In this document: positions 49,958-58,555 of the stretch, one piece after another | Position numbering within the stretch: the first letter of the stretch is position 1 | How the letters are laid out: every line of letters starts with the position of its first letter | Assembly (NCBI GenBank): GCA_963929535.1 | Contig: CAWVIZ010000010.1 | Location: forward strand, 372,001-436,000 | Reading direction: 5' to 3' | Source: Pullilachnospira sp963929535 | GTDB lineage: Bacteria; Bacillota; Clostridia; Lachnospirales; Lachnospiraceae | Length of the DNA stretch: 64,000 nucleotides | Made by a program: the position numbers and the translations under genes | The notes under the pieces: model-generated | The model's database searches: none | What the model was told of the DNA's origin: nothing | What the model saw: the letters and a program-made list of their open reading frames with translations, nothing else

Positions 49958-50341
49958 ATGCATTTGATTAAGGATGAGAATGGGAATGTGATGCCCCACA
50001 GCCATGAGCAGAATCATGAGCATACACATGACCATGGACACGATCACGGTCATGACCACGACCACGGTCACAGCCATGCATGCGGTCACAGCCATGACTG
50101 TTCTTCAGGATGCGGAAGCTCAGATGAGTGCAGGAATGAGACTGTAGCGCTTTTGACGTACATGCTGGACCACAATCAGCACCATGCCGCAGAACTGGAC
50201 CAGATGGCTGATAATCTGGAAAAGCTGGGAATGGATACGGCTGCCAAGCAGATTCGGGAGGCTGTGTCGGATTTCCAGAAGGGTAATCTCCGGCTGAGTC
50301 TGGCGCTGACCACAGTAAAAGAACAGCTAAAGGAGGCGTAA
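49958..50341 (+). CDS. His-rich putative nickel-binding protein (CooJ-like role)
   Basis: 127 aa. Residues 14-46 hold 15 histidines, mostly as H-x pairs with D, G, E or S (H-D-H-G-H-D-H-G-H), followed by four cysteines at 42, 48, 52 and 58. Residues 60-127 are helical and amphipathic (H-H-A-A-E-L-D-Q-M-A-D-N-L-E-K-L). No signal peptide, so cytoplasmic. It is followed 4 bp later by cooT and then by CO dehydrogenase. Rhodospirillum CooJ, a nickel chaperone, has the same plan in reverse (helical N-terminus, His-rich C-terminus). I infer nickel storage or delivery to CODH/ACS. ATG 49958 follows AAAGGAG. Confidence 0.75.
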   Translation: MHLIKDENGNVMPHSHEQNHEHTHDHGHDHGHDHDHGHSHACGHSHDCSSGCGSSDECRNETVALLTYMLDHNQHHAAELDQMADNLEKLGMDTAAKQIREAVSDFQKGNLRLSLALTTVKEQLKEA

Positions 50342-50344
50342 GCG

Positions 50345-50527
50345 ATGTGTCTTGCTACCGTATATAAGGAGAGTGACGATACCGTCATCTGCCGGAATGT
50401 CAGCAGGATCCAGGTGGAAGGTGAGAAGCTGATCATCCGGGATATCATGGGAGAAGAGACAACGGTGGAGGGTAAGATCCTGATGGTGGATCTGGCCAAC
50501 AGTATTGTTAAACTGCAGTGCGACTGA
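50345..50527 (+). CDS. cooT: CooT-family nickel-binding protein
   Basis: 60 aa, all of it the CooT fold: M-C-L-A-T-V-Y at the start (Cys2 is the nickel ligand in studied CooT dimers), V-S-R-I-Q-V-E-G-E-K-L-I-I-R-D-I-M-G-E-E, and I-L-M-V-D-L-A-N-S-I-V-K-L. A small SH3-like dimer that helps nickel insertion into CO dehydrogenase. Its ribosome site (GGAGG) lies in the last codons of the His-rich gene, so the two are coupled. Confidence 0.9.
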   Translation: MCLATVYKESDDTVICRNVSRIQVEGEKLIIRDIMGEETTVEGKILMVDLANSIVKLQCD

Positions 50528-50924
50528 TGCCGCAGCCCGCTCTCCGGAATTGATACAGGTTTTGCAGCCGGATTGCATCAGCGCTTCGGGATGCACAGAC
50601 AGGATGCACTCGTATCCTGCGGGATGGCGGCTGTGAACAGCAACTCAGAATCACCGCAGCGCCGCGGGGGAAGATGAGCAGGCAGCGGATTTTCCCGAAT
50701 CCGTGTGAGCCGGAGTTCCTTTGGCACGGCGGAGATCAGAAACCGGGAACATATGAAACCCGGGACCGAATCACCGGCAGGCAGATCAGAAGCACCCTGC
50801 ACCGGGAAACAAAGATATCCATTTGTACGCACTTCCTAAGTGGAAAGATGTTCAGGGCTCCCCTGAGGTCTGACATCCGTACTCTGGTATAAATACGTTA
50901 CAAACTTTTTAGAGGAGGTTTATA
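50528..50924 (+). other. 397-bp leader region between cooT and cooS
   Basis: No gene. Several hairpins: CAGGAT...ATCCTG (50600-50619), CGGATTTTCCCGAATCCG (50686-50703), CAGGG/CCCTG (50852-50865). A TATAAA lies at about 50887, close before the cooS ribosome site. It does not match the riboswitch classes I can recognise (checked for cobalamin and THF). It may hold a cooS promoter and attenuator. Confidence 0.4.
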
Positions 50925-52817
50925 ATGAGTGAATTCAAATTGACAACTGTGGAAGAGATGGAGGCAGCAACCGCCCGTCTTCTGGAAACAGGCGAGAAAG
51001 TGGGAGCTGACGCATGGCAGCTTCGCGTGAAGAGACAGACCCCGCACTGTAAGTTCGGCGAGCAGGGAATCTGCTGCCGGATCTGTTCCATGGGACCGTG
51101 CCGGATCACCCCCAAGGCTCCCAGAGGAATCTGCGGATGTGACGCTCACGGAATCGTGGGCCGTAACTATCTGAAATTTACTGCCGGCGGAGCTGCTACA
51201 CATTCCGATCACGGCCGTGAAATCTGCCATACCCTGTATGTGTCTTCCGCAGACGGATGCTACAAGGTAAAAGATCCGGAGAAGCTGATCCGCATTGCCA
51301 AAGAGTGGGACATTGAGACAGAGGGAAAAGATATCTATGATCTGGCTCATGAGGTGGCTGAAGTCGGCCTTATGGAGTACGGAAAACCCTTCGGAACCCA
51401 GAGATTCTTAAAGAGAGCTCCGGAATCCCAGCAGAAGCTGTGGGAGGAGAATGAGCTGGCACCTCACGCCATTGACCGTGAGATTTCCCGTTCCTTACAT
51501 ATGACCCATATGGGATGTTCTTCTCTGCCGGAGGCCCTGGTAAAACAGTCTCTGCGTGCCGGACTGTCTGACGGATGGGGCGGTTCCATGATGGGAACCG
51601 AGTTCTCCGACGTGCTGTTCGGAACTCCGAAGCCGGTGGACACGGAAGCAAACCTGGGCGTTATGGTTGCGGAGAATGTCAACATTGTAGTACACGGACA
51701 TGATCCGAGCCTTTCCGAGATGATCTGCGAGTACGCCGATGATCCGGAGATGATCGCCTACGCAAAAGAGATGGGAGCAAAGGGCATCACCGTATCCGGT
51801 GTGTGCTGTACCTCCAATGAGGTTGCCATGCGCCGCGGAATTCCCATGGCAGGAAACTTCCTGCAGCAGGAGAATGTGGTACTGACAGGCGCCTGCGAGG
51901 CCATTGTGGTGGATGTGCAGTGTATCTTCCCGGCACTTGGACCCTTGAGCAAATGCTTCCATACCAAATTTGTTACAACTTCTCCCATCGCGCAGATGCC
52001 GGATTCTGAATTCATAAGATTCAGCGCTGAGACTGCCGCGGAGAATGCAAAGTCTATCGTAAAGATGGCTATTGAGAACTTTAAAAACAGAAAACCGGAG
52101 CTGGTTCATATCCCGGATATGAAGCAGAAAGCTACGGTTGGATATTCCGTTGAAGCAATCGTAAAGGTACTGGACGGCGTAACCAACTCTCAGGTTGACG
52201 AGACCGGAACCACAAAGCCGCTGCTGGAGTGCATTACCTCCGGTGTTATCCGCGGTGCCGTGGCCATGGTAGGCTGCAACAACCCGAAGATCCGTCCGGA
52301 CTACGCACACATCGAGCTGATGAAGAAATGTATCGAGAACGATATCATCATCATCGCTTCCGGATGTTCTGCGCAGGCAGCCGCAAAGGCCGGTCTGATG
52401 GACAAGGCTGCGAAAGATCTGTGCGGCGCGGGACTGAAACGTGTCTGCGAGCTGGCTGACATTCCGCCGGTACTTCATATGGGATCCTGTGTGGATATCA
52501 GCCGTATGATGGTTCTGGCAGCTACGCTGGCAAAAGATGCCGGTCTGCATATTTCCCAGCTTCCCGTAGTGGGATGCGCTCCGGAGTGGATGTCTGAGAA
52601 AGCCGTTTCCATCGGAAACTATGTAATTGCCACCGGTATCGATACCTTCCTGGGCGTAGATCCGTATGTGGCCGGTTCCGATCAGATGGCACAGCTTCTG
52701 ACAGAAGGAACGAGACAGTGGTGCGAGGCCGCATTTACCGTTGAGACGGATATCGAAAAATTAGTAGACCTGATGATTGCAAGAATCGAGGAGAAGAGAG
52801 CCGCTCTGGGAATCTAA
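50925..52817 (+). CDS. cooS: carbon monoxide dehydrogenase, catalytic subunit
   Basis: 630 aa Ni-Fe-S CODH (also called acsA). The N-terminal cluster ligands are in C-K-F-G-E-Q-G-I-C-C-R-I-C-S-M-G-P-C-R-I and G-I-C-G-C-D-A-H-G-I-V-G-R-N; C-cluster-region cysteines follow in G-V-C-C-T, V-D-V-Q-C-I-F-P and A-S-G-C-S-A-Q-A-A-A-K and G-S-C-V-D. Reduces CO2 to CO and passes CO through a tunnel to acetyl-CoA synthase. ATG follows TTAGAGGAGG. First gene of cooS-cooC-acsB; highly biased codon use suggests strong expression. Confidence 0.98.
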   Translation: MSEFKLTTVEEMEAATARLLETGEKVGADAWQLRVKRQTPHCKFGEQGICCRICSMGPCRITPKAPRGICGCDAHGIVGRNYLKFTAGGAATHSDHGREICHTLYVSSADGCYKVKDPEKLIRIAKEWDIETEGKDIYDLAHEVAEVGLMEYGKPFGTQRFLKRAPESQQKLWEENELAPHAIDREISRSLHMTHMGCSSLPEALVKQSLRAGLSDGWGGSMMGTEFSDVLFGTPKPVDTEANLGVMVAENVNIVVHGHDPSLSEMICEYADDPEMIAYAKEMGAKGITVSGVCCTSNEVAMRRGIPMAGNFLQQENVVLTGACEAIVVDVQCIFPALGPLSKCFHTKFVTTSPIAQMPDSEFIRFSAETAAENAKSIVKMAIENFKNRKPELVHIPDMKQKATVGYSVEAIVKVLDGVTNSQVDETGTTKPLLECITSGVIRGAVAMVGCNNPKIRPDYAHIELMKKCIENDIIIIASGCSAQAAAKAGLMDKAAKDLCGAGLKRVCELADIPPVLHMGSCVDISRMMVLAATLAKDAGLHISQLPVVGCAPEWMSEKAVSIGNYVIATGIDTFLGVDPYVAGSDQMAQLLTEGTRQWCEAAFTVETDIEKLVDLMIARIEEKRAALGI

Positions 52818-52888
52818 GAGGACCGGAGGGCAAAACGCTTACCGTTTTTGGAACGCAGGCAAAATGAATTGAAGGTGGATGAAGAAAT

Positions 52889-53668
52889 ATGAAAATCGCG
52901 GTGACAGGAAAGGGCGGGGTGGGAAAGACCACCTTCGCCGCAACCCTGGCAAGGCTTTATGCGGAGGAGGGCCGTCATGTTCTGGCGGCGGATGTGGATC
53001 CGGATGCGAATCTGGGTCTGGCTCTGGGCTTCTCCGAGGAAGAGCTGGACAGCATTGTACCCATCAGTAAGATGCGTAAACTGGTGGAAGAACGCACGGG
53101 TGCCAGCCCGGACAATAAGTTTTACCGGATCAACCCCAAGGTGGACGATATTCCGGATGCGTACGGAAAGGTGTGCAACGGAGTGAAGCTGCTGGTTCTG
53201 GGAACCGTGGAGACCGGAGGAGCCGGGTGTGTGTGCCCGGAGCATGTAATGCTGAAGCGCATTATCAATAATCTGGTACTTCACCGGGGTGATGTGGTGG
53301 TCCTGGACATGGAAGCCGGTCTGGAACATCTGGGCCGGGGAACTACGGAAGGGATGGACCAGTTTATCGTGGTGATCGAACCGGGCTCCCGCAGTGTACA
53401 GACCTATAAGAATGTGAAGCGTCTGGCGGAGGATCTGGGCGTAAAGCAGGTACATGTGGTGGCCAATAAGGTGCGGGACGAAAAGGATGAGGAATTTATC
53501 CGGAATCATATCCCGGCGGAGGATCTGCTGGGCTTCGTCCACTATAATACGGAAATCATGGATGCGGACCGTCAGGGGTGTTCCCCTTACGATTACAGCA
53601 GAACCGCAGTGGATGAAATTCGTAAAATCAAAGAAACCATCGATAAAATCGATGATTGCAATGAATAG
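52889..53668 (+). CDS. cooC: CODH/ACS nickel-insertion ATPase (CooC/AcsF type)
   Basis: 259 aa MinD/SIMIBI-class ATPase. Deviant Walker A G-K-G-G-V-G-K-T-T at residues 8-16, switch D-V-D-P-D-A-N-L-G, and the CooC-specific C-x-C pair in G-C-V-C-P-E-H that binds nickel between two subunits, and M-E-A-G-L-E-H-L-G-R-G. Uses ATP to load nickel into CODH (C-cluster) or ACS (A-cluster). Lies 70 bp after cooS and 12 bp before acsB, consistent with serving both. Confidence 0.95.
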   Translation: MKIAVTGKGGVGKTTFAATLARLYAEEGRHVLAADVDPDANLGLALGFSEEELDSIVPISKMRKLVEERTGASPDNKFYRINPKVDDIPDAYGKVCNGVKLLVLGTVETGGAGCVCPEHVMLKRIINNLVLHRGDVVVLDMEAGLEHLGRGTTEGMDQFIVVIEPGSRSVQTYKNVKRLAEDLGVKQVHVVANKVRDEKDEEFIRNHIPAEDLLGFVHYNTEIMDADRQGCSPYDYSRTAVDEIRKIKETIDKIDDCNE

Positions 53669-53680
53669 GAGGTAAGAACA

Positions 53681-55810
53681 TTGACATTATTTGAAAGAGT
53701 ATTCAATGGAAATGACGCCGTATACGGGCTGACAGAGCAGGCCATTGACGGCGCTATCGCCCAGTACGGCGAGGAGAAGGCAGTCAGCTTCCCTGACACT
53801 GCTTACAGCCTTCCCTGCTACTATTCTGTAACCGGCGTAAAGGTTACCAACCTGAAAGAGCTGAAAGAGGCTCTGGGCGTTGTAAAAACCCTGATGACCA
53901 GAGAGCCCCGCTTAAACGACGCGTTCATGTCCGGTGTTGCCACCGCTCTGTGCGCGGAGTTCATCGAGGTCCTGAAATATATCGACGGCGCAGCTCCCTA
54001 TCAGCAGCCCCTGTACGGCCATCTGCCGGACGCTGTGATCCGTGAGCTGGGTGTGCCGCTGGTAACCGGAGATATCCCGGGCGTAGCTGTTATCCTGGGT
54101 TCCGCTCCCAGCGTACAGGAAGGCGTGGATCTGGTAAAATCCTACCAGGCACAGGGTATCCTGGTAACTCTGGTAGGCGGTATCTGCGATCAGGTGGCTG
54201 AGGCCGGCATGAACACCGGAGCCAATGTGCGTGTGATCCCCCTGGGCAAGGATGTGACCTCTGTAATCCATGTGGTATCCGTAGCTCTGAGAGCTGCCCT
54301 GATCTTCGGAAACATCACACCTGGCGATTCCAAAGCCCTGATGGAGTACACCATGCAGCGTGTACCGGCATTCGTCAATGCCTTCGCACCGCTGGATGAC
54401 GTGATCGTTGCCTGCGGAGCCGGCGCCATCGCTCTGGGATTCCCGGTAATCACCAACGAGACCGAGAATATCTTCCGGGTACCCAAGAGCCTGATCGTAC
54501 AGGAGGATGTGAGCAAGTTCAACGCTACTTCCCTGGAGGCCCGCGACATCAAGATCAAGATCACCAAGATCGATATCCCGGTGGCATTTGCTTCCGCTTT
54601 CGAAGGTGAGATCATCCGCCGCGGCGACATGCAGGTGGAGTTCGACGGATCCCGTGTGGACTGCGCCGAGCTGGTACAGACCAAAGACGCTTCCGAGGTG
54701 GAAGATCACAAGATCACCATCGTGGGACCGGATGTGGACGAGATGGAGCTGGGAAGCAAGAACAGCATCGCTTATGTGGTGGATGTTGCCGGAAAATCCA
54801 TGCAGTCCGATTTCGAGCCGGTGATCGAGCGTAAGTTCCATAACTACATCAACTGCATCGAGGGTGTATACCACACCGGCCAGAGAGATATGCAGAGAAT
54901 CCGTATCAGCAAGAATGCCTTTGGGGCAGGCTTCCGCCTGAAACACATCGGTGAGGTGCTGTACGCTTCTGTAAAGAATGAGTTTGAGGCTGTGGTTGAC
55001 AAATGTCAGGTGACCATCTACACCGATCCCGCAGAGTGTACAAGAGTGCGTCACGAAGTGGCGATCCCCACCTTTGAGAAACGTGACGACCGTCTGAACA
55101 ACTTGACGGATGAGTCTGTGGACGTATACTACAGCTGTATCCTGTGCCAGGCCTTCTCCCCGTCCCACGTATGCGTGGTAACTCCGGAGAGACTGGGACT
55201 GTGCGGAGCCGTTTCATGGCTGGATGCCAAAGCTACCAACGAGCTGGATCCCAACGGACCCTGCCAGGTGATCACCAAAGAGCGTCCCATCGACGAGAGA
55301 ATCGGAGAGTATGAGGATGTCAACGAGGCAGTGAAGAAGTTCTCCCAGGGAGCCCTGGAGGATGTATCCCTGTATTCCATCATGGAGAAGCCCATGACCT
55401 CCTGCGGATGCTTCGAGTGTATCTGTGGAATCGAGCCCTTCTCCAACGGAGTGTGCATCGCCAACCGTGAGTACGCAGGCATGACTCCTCTGGGAATGAC
55501 CTTCCCGGAGCTGGCTTCCATGACAGGCGGCGGAGTACAGACACCCGGATTCATGGGCCATGGAAAACATTTCATCGGTTCCAAGAAGTTCATGAAAGCA
55601 GAGGGCGGTGTTGCCAGGATCGTATGGATGCCCAAAGAGCTGAAAGAGACGGTTGCCGAGAGACTGAATCAGACAGCGAAAGAGCTGTACGGAATTGACA
55701 ACTTCACCGATATGATCGGAGATGAGACCATCGCTACGGATCCGGAAACTCTGGTAGAGTTCCTGACAGAGAAAGGCCATCCGGCCCTGGGAATGGATCC
55801 CATGATGTAA
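53681..55810 (+). CDS. acsB: acetyl-CoA synthase (CODH/ACS complex alpha subunit)
   Basis: 709 aa, full length. A-cluster cysteines are visible: Y-Y-S-C-I-L-C-Q-A-F, the C in S-H-V-C-V-V-T, G-L-C-G-A-V-S-W and the S-C-G-C-F-E-C-I-C-G pair, with G-P-C-Q-V. N-terminal region includes the CODH-binding domain (V-L-G-S-A-P-S-V-Q-E-G, V-G-G-I-C-D-Q). Condenses CO, the methyl group from the corrinoid protein and CoA into acetyl-CoA. TTG start behind AATAGGAGG. Ends about 300 bp before acsD. Confidence 0.98.
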   Translation: MTLFERVFNGNDAVYGLTEQAIDGAIAQYGEEKAVSFPDTAYSLPCYYSVTGVKVTNLKELKEALGVVKTLMTREPRLNDAFMSGVATALCAEFIEVLKYIDGAAPYQQPLYGHLPDAVIRELGVPLVTGDIPGVAVILGSAPSVQEGVDLVKSYQAQGILVTLVGGICDQVAEAGMNTGANVRVIPLGKDVTSVIHVVSVALRAALIFGNITPGDSKALMEYTMQRVPAFVNAFAPLDDVIVACGAGAIALGFPVITNETENIFRVPKSLIVQEDVSKFNATSLEARDIKIKITKIDIPVAFASAFEGEIIRRGDMQVEFDGSRVDCAELVQTKDASEVEDHKITIVGPDVDEMELGSKNSIAYVVDVAGKSMQSDFEPVIERKFHNYINCIEGVYHTGQRDMQRIRISKNAFGAGFRLKHIGEVLYASVKNEFEAVVDKCQVTIYTDPAECTRVRHEVAIPTFEKRDDRLNNLTDESVDVYYSCILCQAFSPSHVCVVTPERLGLCGAVSWLDAKATNELDPNGPCQVITKERPIDERIGEYEDVNEAVKKFSQGALEDVSLYSIMEKPMTSCGCFECICGIEPFSNGVCIANREYAGMTPLGMTFPELASMTGGGVQTPGFMGHGKHFIGSKKFMKAEGGVARIVWMPKELKETVAERLNQTAKELYGIDNFTDMIGDETIATDPETLVEFLTEKGHPALGMDPMM

Positions 55811-56115
55811 ATCATATAAGGGAGCCAAACCGCCTGGGAGATATGTCCAGGCGGTGCGGCTGTCAGCTGCGGATAAATCCGTGTATATGACAGATGAGAT
55901 ACGGTGGGATGTTTTCTGATACTGGATCAGTCCCCGTTCTCATGATTACGATGAACCCTCCGGCCCGGCCCTGCGCAGGGAATGCTCCGGACATTTTCCG
56001 AATGCTTCTTCTGCCGTGTCCCGTTCCGGATGTTCATACATAACCTTAGCTATAAAAATGAAGCCCCGCATAAATATCCGGGCTCCATGAAAAATTTCAA
56101 AGGAGGCTAATGAGA
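55811..56115 (+). other. 305-bp intergenic region, acsB-acsD
   Basis: Two hairpins: ACCGCCTGG/CCAGGCGGT (55829-55854) right after acsB, without a T-run, and AGCCCCG/CGGGCT (56064-56089) just before the acsD ribosome site. No clear promoter. Likely tunes expression of acsDCE relative to acsB, or stabilises mRNA ends. Confidence 0.45.
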
Positions 56116-57054
56116 ATGCCGTTTAATCGTAAACCCCAGAAATTTAATGCATCCATCAAAGAAGTAACCATCGGATGCGGCGAAAAAGCAGTCACCATCG
56201 GAGGTGAGAATGTATTTCCTTTCTACACCTTTGACGGAGATATGAAGAACGCGCCCAAGGTAGGTGTGGAGATTTCCGACATGGGAATTCCGGAAGTGGC
56301 TGGAATCAAAGCATATTACGAAGGCTGCACCACAATGGCAGAGATCGCGAAAAAAGCTGCTGCCATGGAAGGGGCTGATTTTGTTTGCCTGCGTCTGGAA
56401 GGCGGAGATCCCAACGGGGCAAATAAGTCTACGGAAGAGCTGGTTGCCATCGTTAAGGAAGTGGCTGAGGCCATTGATGTACCGCTGGCTGTAGAAGGTT
56501 CCAAAAATGTGGAGAAAGACGCTGAGCTGCTGCCCAAGGTTGCTGAAGCACTGCAGGGAAAGAATGCTCTGATCCTGTCTGCAAGAGAAGAGGATTACAA
56601 GGCAGTAGGCGCATCCGCAGGTCTGGCTTATGACCAGAAGGTTGGAGCGGAGTCCGCAGTAGATATCAACCTGGCAAAGCAGCTGAATGTTGTAGTGACC
56701 CAGCTGGGTGTAAAACCGGAGAGCATCGTGATGAACGTGGGAACCGCAGCAGCCGGATACGGGTATGAGTATGTGGTTTCTACTATGGACCGTATTAAGG
56801 CGGCCGCTCTGTCCCAGGGTGATGCAATGCTTCAGATGCCCATCGTTACACCGGTTTCTTCCGAGACCTGGAATGTAAAAGAGTCTATGGCTTCCGAGGC
56901 TGATATGCCGGAGTGGGGTCCGGTGGAAGAGCGCGGAGTTTCCATGGAAATCATGACTGCTGCAGCAGACCTGGCTTCCGGATCTGATGCCGTGATCGTT
57001 ATGCATCCTCAGACTGTAGCAACGATTTCTAAAATGATCAAAGAATTAATGTAA
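56116..57054 (+). CDS. acsD: corrinoid iron-sulfur protein, small subunit
   Basis: 312 aa TIM-barrel subunit of the CoFeSP. Recognised by F-P-F-Y-T-F-D-G-D-M-K-N-A-P-K-V-G-V-E-I-S-D, L-E-G-G-D-P-N-G-A-N-K and V-M-N-V-G-T-A-A-A-G-Y-G-Y-E-Y. With AcsC it holds the cobamide that carries the methyl group to AcsB. ATG 56116 is 9 nt behind AGGAGG; ATG 56110 is only 3 nt behind it. acsC follows 31 bp later. Confidence 0.97.
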   Translation: MPFNRKPQKFNASIKEVTIGCGEKAVTIGGENVFPFYTFDGDMKNAPKVGVEISDMGIPEVAGIKAYYEGCTTMAEIAKKAAAMEGADFVCLRLEGGDPNGANKSTEELVAIVKEVAEAIDVPLAVEGSKNVEKDAELLPKVAEALQGKNALILSAREEDYKAVGASAGLAYDQKVGAESAVDINLAKQLNVVVTQLGVKPESIVMNVGTAAAGYGYEYVVSTMDRIKAAALSQGDAMLQMPIVTPVSSETWNVKESMASEADMPEWGPVEERGVSMEIMTAAADLASGSDAVIVMHPQTVATISKMIKELM

Positions 57055-57085
57055 GATAATCGAGAGAACAGGAGGATAAAGAATT

Positions 57086-58444
57086 ATGGCATTAACAGGT
57101 ATTCAGATTTTTAAAATGTTACCGAAGAAAAACTGTAAAGAATGCGGATGCCCCACATGTATGGCGTTTTCCATGAAAGTTGCTCAGGGAGCCATGAAGA
57201 TCGAGCAGTGTCCGTATGTTTCCGAGGAGGCCAAGGCTGAGCTGTCCGAGGCTACTGCACCGCCAATGAAGACCATCAAGGTAGGATGCGGAGAGGGCGA
57301 GTATACGCTGGGCGGCGAGACTGTTCTGTTCCGTCATGAGAAGACTTATGTGAATAAGACCAGATATGCCGTTTCTCTGTGCAGCTGCATGGACGATGCT
57401 GCCATCGATGCTAAGATCGCTGCCATTCCCACTGTAGATTACGAGCGTATCGGTGAGAGAATGGTTGTAGAGATGGTCTATGTAAACTACGATTCCGAGT
57501 CCGGAGCAGACAAGTATCTGGAGCTGGTGAAGAAAGCAGCGGCTACCGGAAAAACTCTGATCCTGGGATGTGATGACGTAGAAGTTGCCAAGGCTGCCCT
57601 GGAGATCTGCAAGGACGGAAAGCCGGTTCTCAATGGAGCAAATGCTTCCAATTATGAGGCCATGAACGAGGTTGCCAAAGCTGCAGGCGTGGTTCTGGGT
57701 GTAGGCGGAGCAAATCTGGATGAGATTTACGACACCGTTGCCGCTCTGGAGAAGGCCGGCAATAAGAACCTGGTGATCGATGCCACCGGAGCATCCATCA
57801 AGGAAGCTTATGGCAATGCTGTTCAGATCCGCCGGGCTGCGCTGAAGGATCAGGACAGAACCTTCGGTTACCCCACAATTGTAAATACTGCAAAGCTGGC
57901 GCTGGGTGACAGATATATGCAGGAAGCTCTGGTATCTCTGTTTACCATGAAGTACGGATCCATCGTAGTTCTGGAGAATCTGGGATACGCTGAGGCTCTG
58001 CCTCTGTTCGGTCTGCGTCAGAACGTATTTACCGATCCTCAGAAGCCCATGAAGGTTGAGCCGGGTCTGTACCCGCTGAACGGAGCTGATGAGAATTCCG
58101 TATGCGTGACCACCGTAGACTTTGCTCTTACATACTTTGTAGTTTCCGGTGAGCTGGAGAGATCCGGTGTACCGCTGAACCTGGTGATCAATGATGCAGG
58201 CGGACTGTCCGTACTGACTTCCTGGGCTGCAGGAAAGTTCTCCGGAAATTCCATTTCCGCATTCATCAAAGAGAACATCGAGAGCAAAGTGAAATCCAGA
58301 AAGCTGATCATCCCCGGAAAGGTTGCCGTTCTGAAGGGCGATCTGGAGTCCAAGCTGCCGGGATGGGAGATCATCGTAGCTCCCCAGGAGGCTGTACAGC
58401 TTGTGAAATTCCTGAAGGATATGCAGGCTGCCGGAGAGATCTAA
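57086..58444 (+). CDS. acsC: corrinoid iron-sulfur protein, large subunit
   Basis: 452 aa. The N-terminal domain binds a low-potential 4Fe-4S cluster through C-K-E-C-G-C-P-T-C ... C-P-Y-V. A central TIM barrel (G-C-D-D-V-E-V-A-K-A-A, L-V-I-D-A-T-G-A) and a C-terminal cobamide-binding domain (V-V-S-G-E-L-E-R-S-G-V-P-L-N, V-N-D-A-G-G-L-S-V-L-T-S-W) follow. The Fe-S cluster passes electrons for reductive activation of Co(II). ATG behind AACAGGAGG. Confidence 0.97.
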   Translation: MALTGIQIFKMLPKKNCKECGCPTCMAFSMKVAQGAMKIEQCPYVSEEAKAELSEATAPPMKTIKVGCGEGEYTLGGETVLFRHEKTYVNKTRYAVSLCSCMDDAAIDAKIAAIPTVDYERIGERMVVEMVYVNYDSESGADKYLELVKKAAATGKTLILGCDDVEVAKAALEICKDGKPVLNGANASNYEAMNEVAKAAGVVLGVGGANLDEIYDTVAALEKAGNKNLVIDATGASIKEAYGNAVQIRRAALKDQDRTFGYPTIVNTAKLALGDRYMQEALVSLFTMKYGSIVVLENLGYAEALPLFGLRQNVFTDPQKPMKVEPGLYPLNGADENSVCVTTVDFALTYFVVSGELERSGVPLNLVINDAGGLSVLTSWAAGKFSGNSISAFIKENIESKVKSRKLIIPGKVAVLKGDLESKLPGWEIIVAPQEAVQLVKFLKDMQAAGEI

Positions 58445-58555
58445 GCATCAAATCTGAAAATCACGGGGAACCGGGGCGGAGATTTCAGGCCCCTGTTCCC
58501 CTGAGATACGCGGAAGGAAGAAGTTCCGCTTACTATTTATAAAAGGAGAAAAACT

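Noticed and set aside
50528..50924. Cobalamin riboswitch before cooS
   Set aside because: I looked for the B12-box and the GCCACTG core; only fragments resemble them and the order is wrong.
51495..55168. Several minus-strand frames over 350 residues across cooS and acsB
   Set aside because: Mirror frames caused by the strong codon bias of highly expressed genes; no ribosome sites or family motifs.
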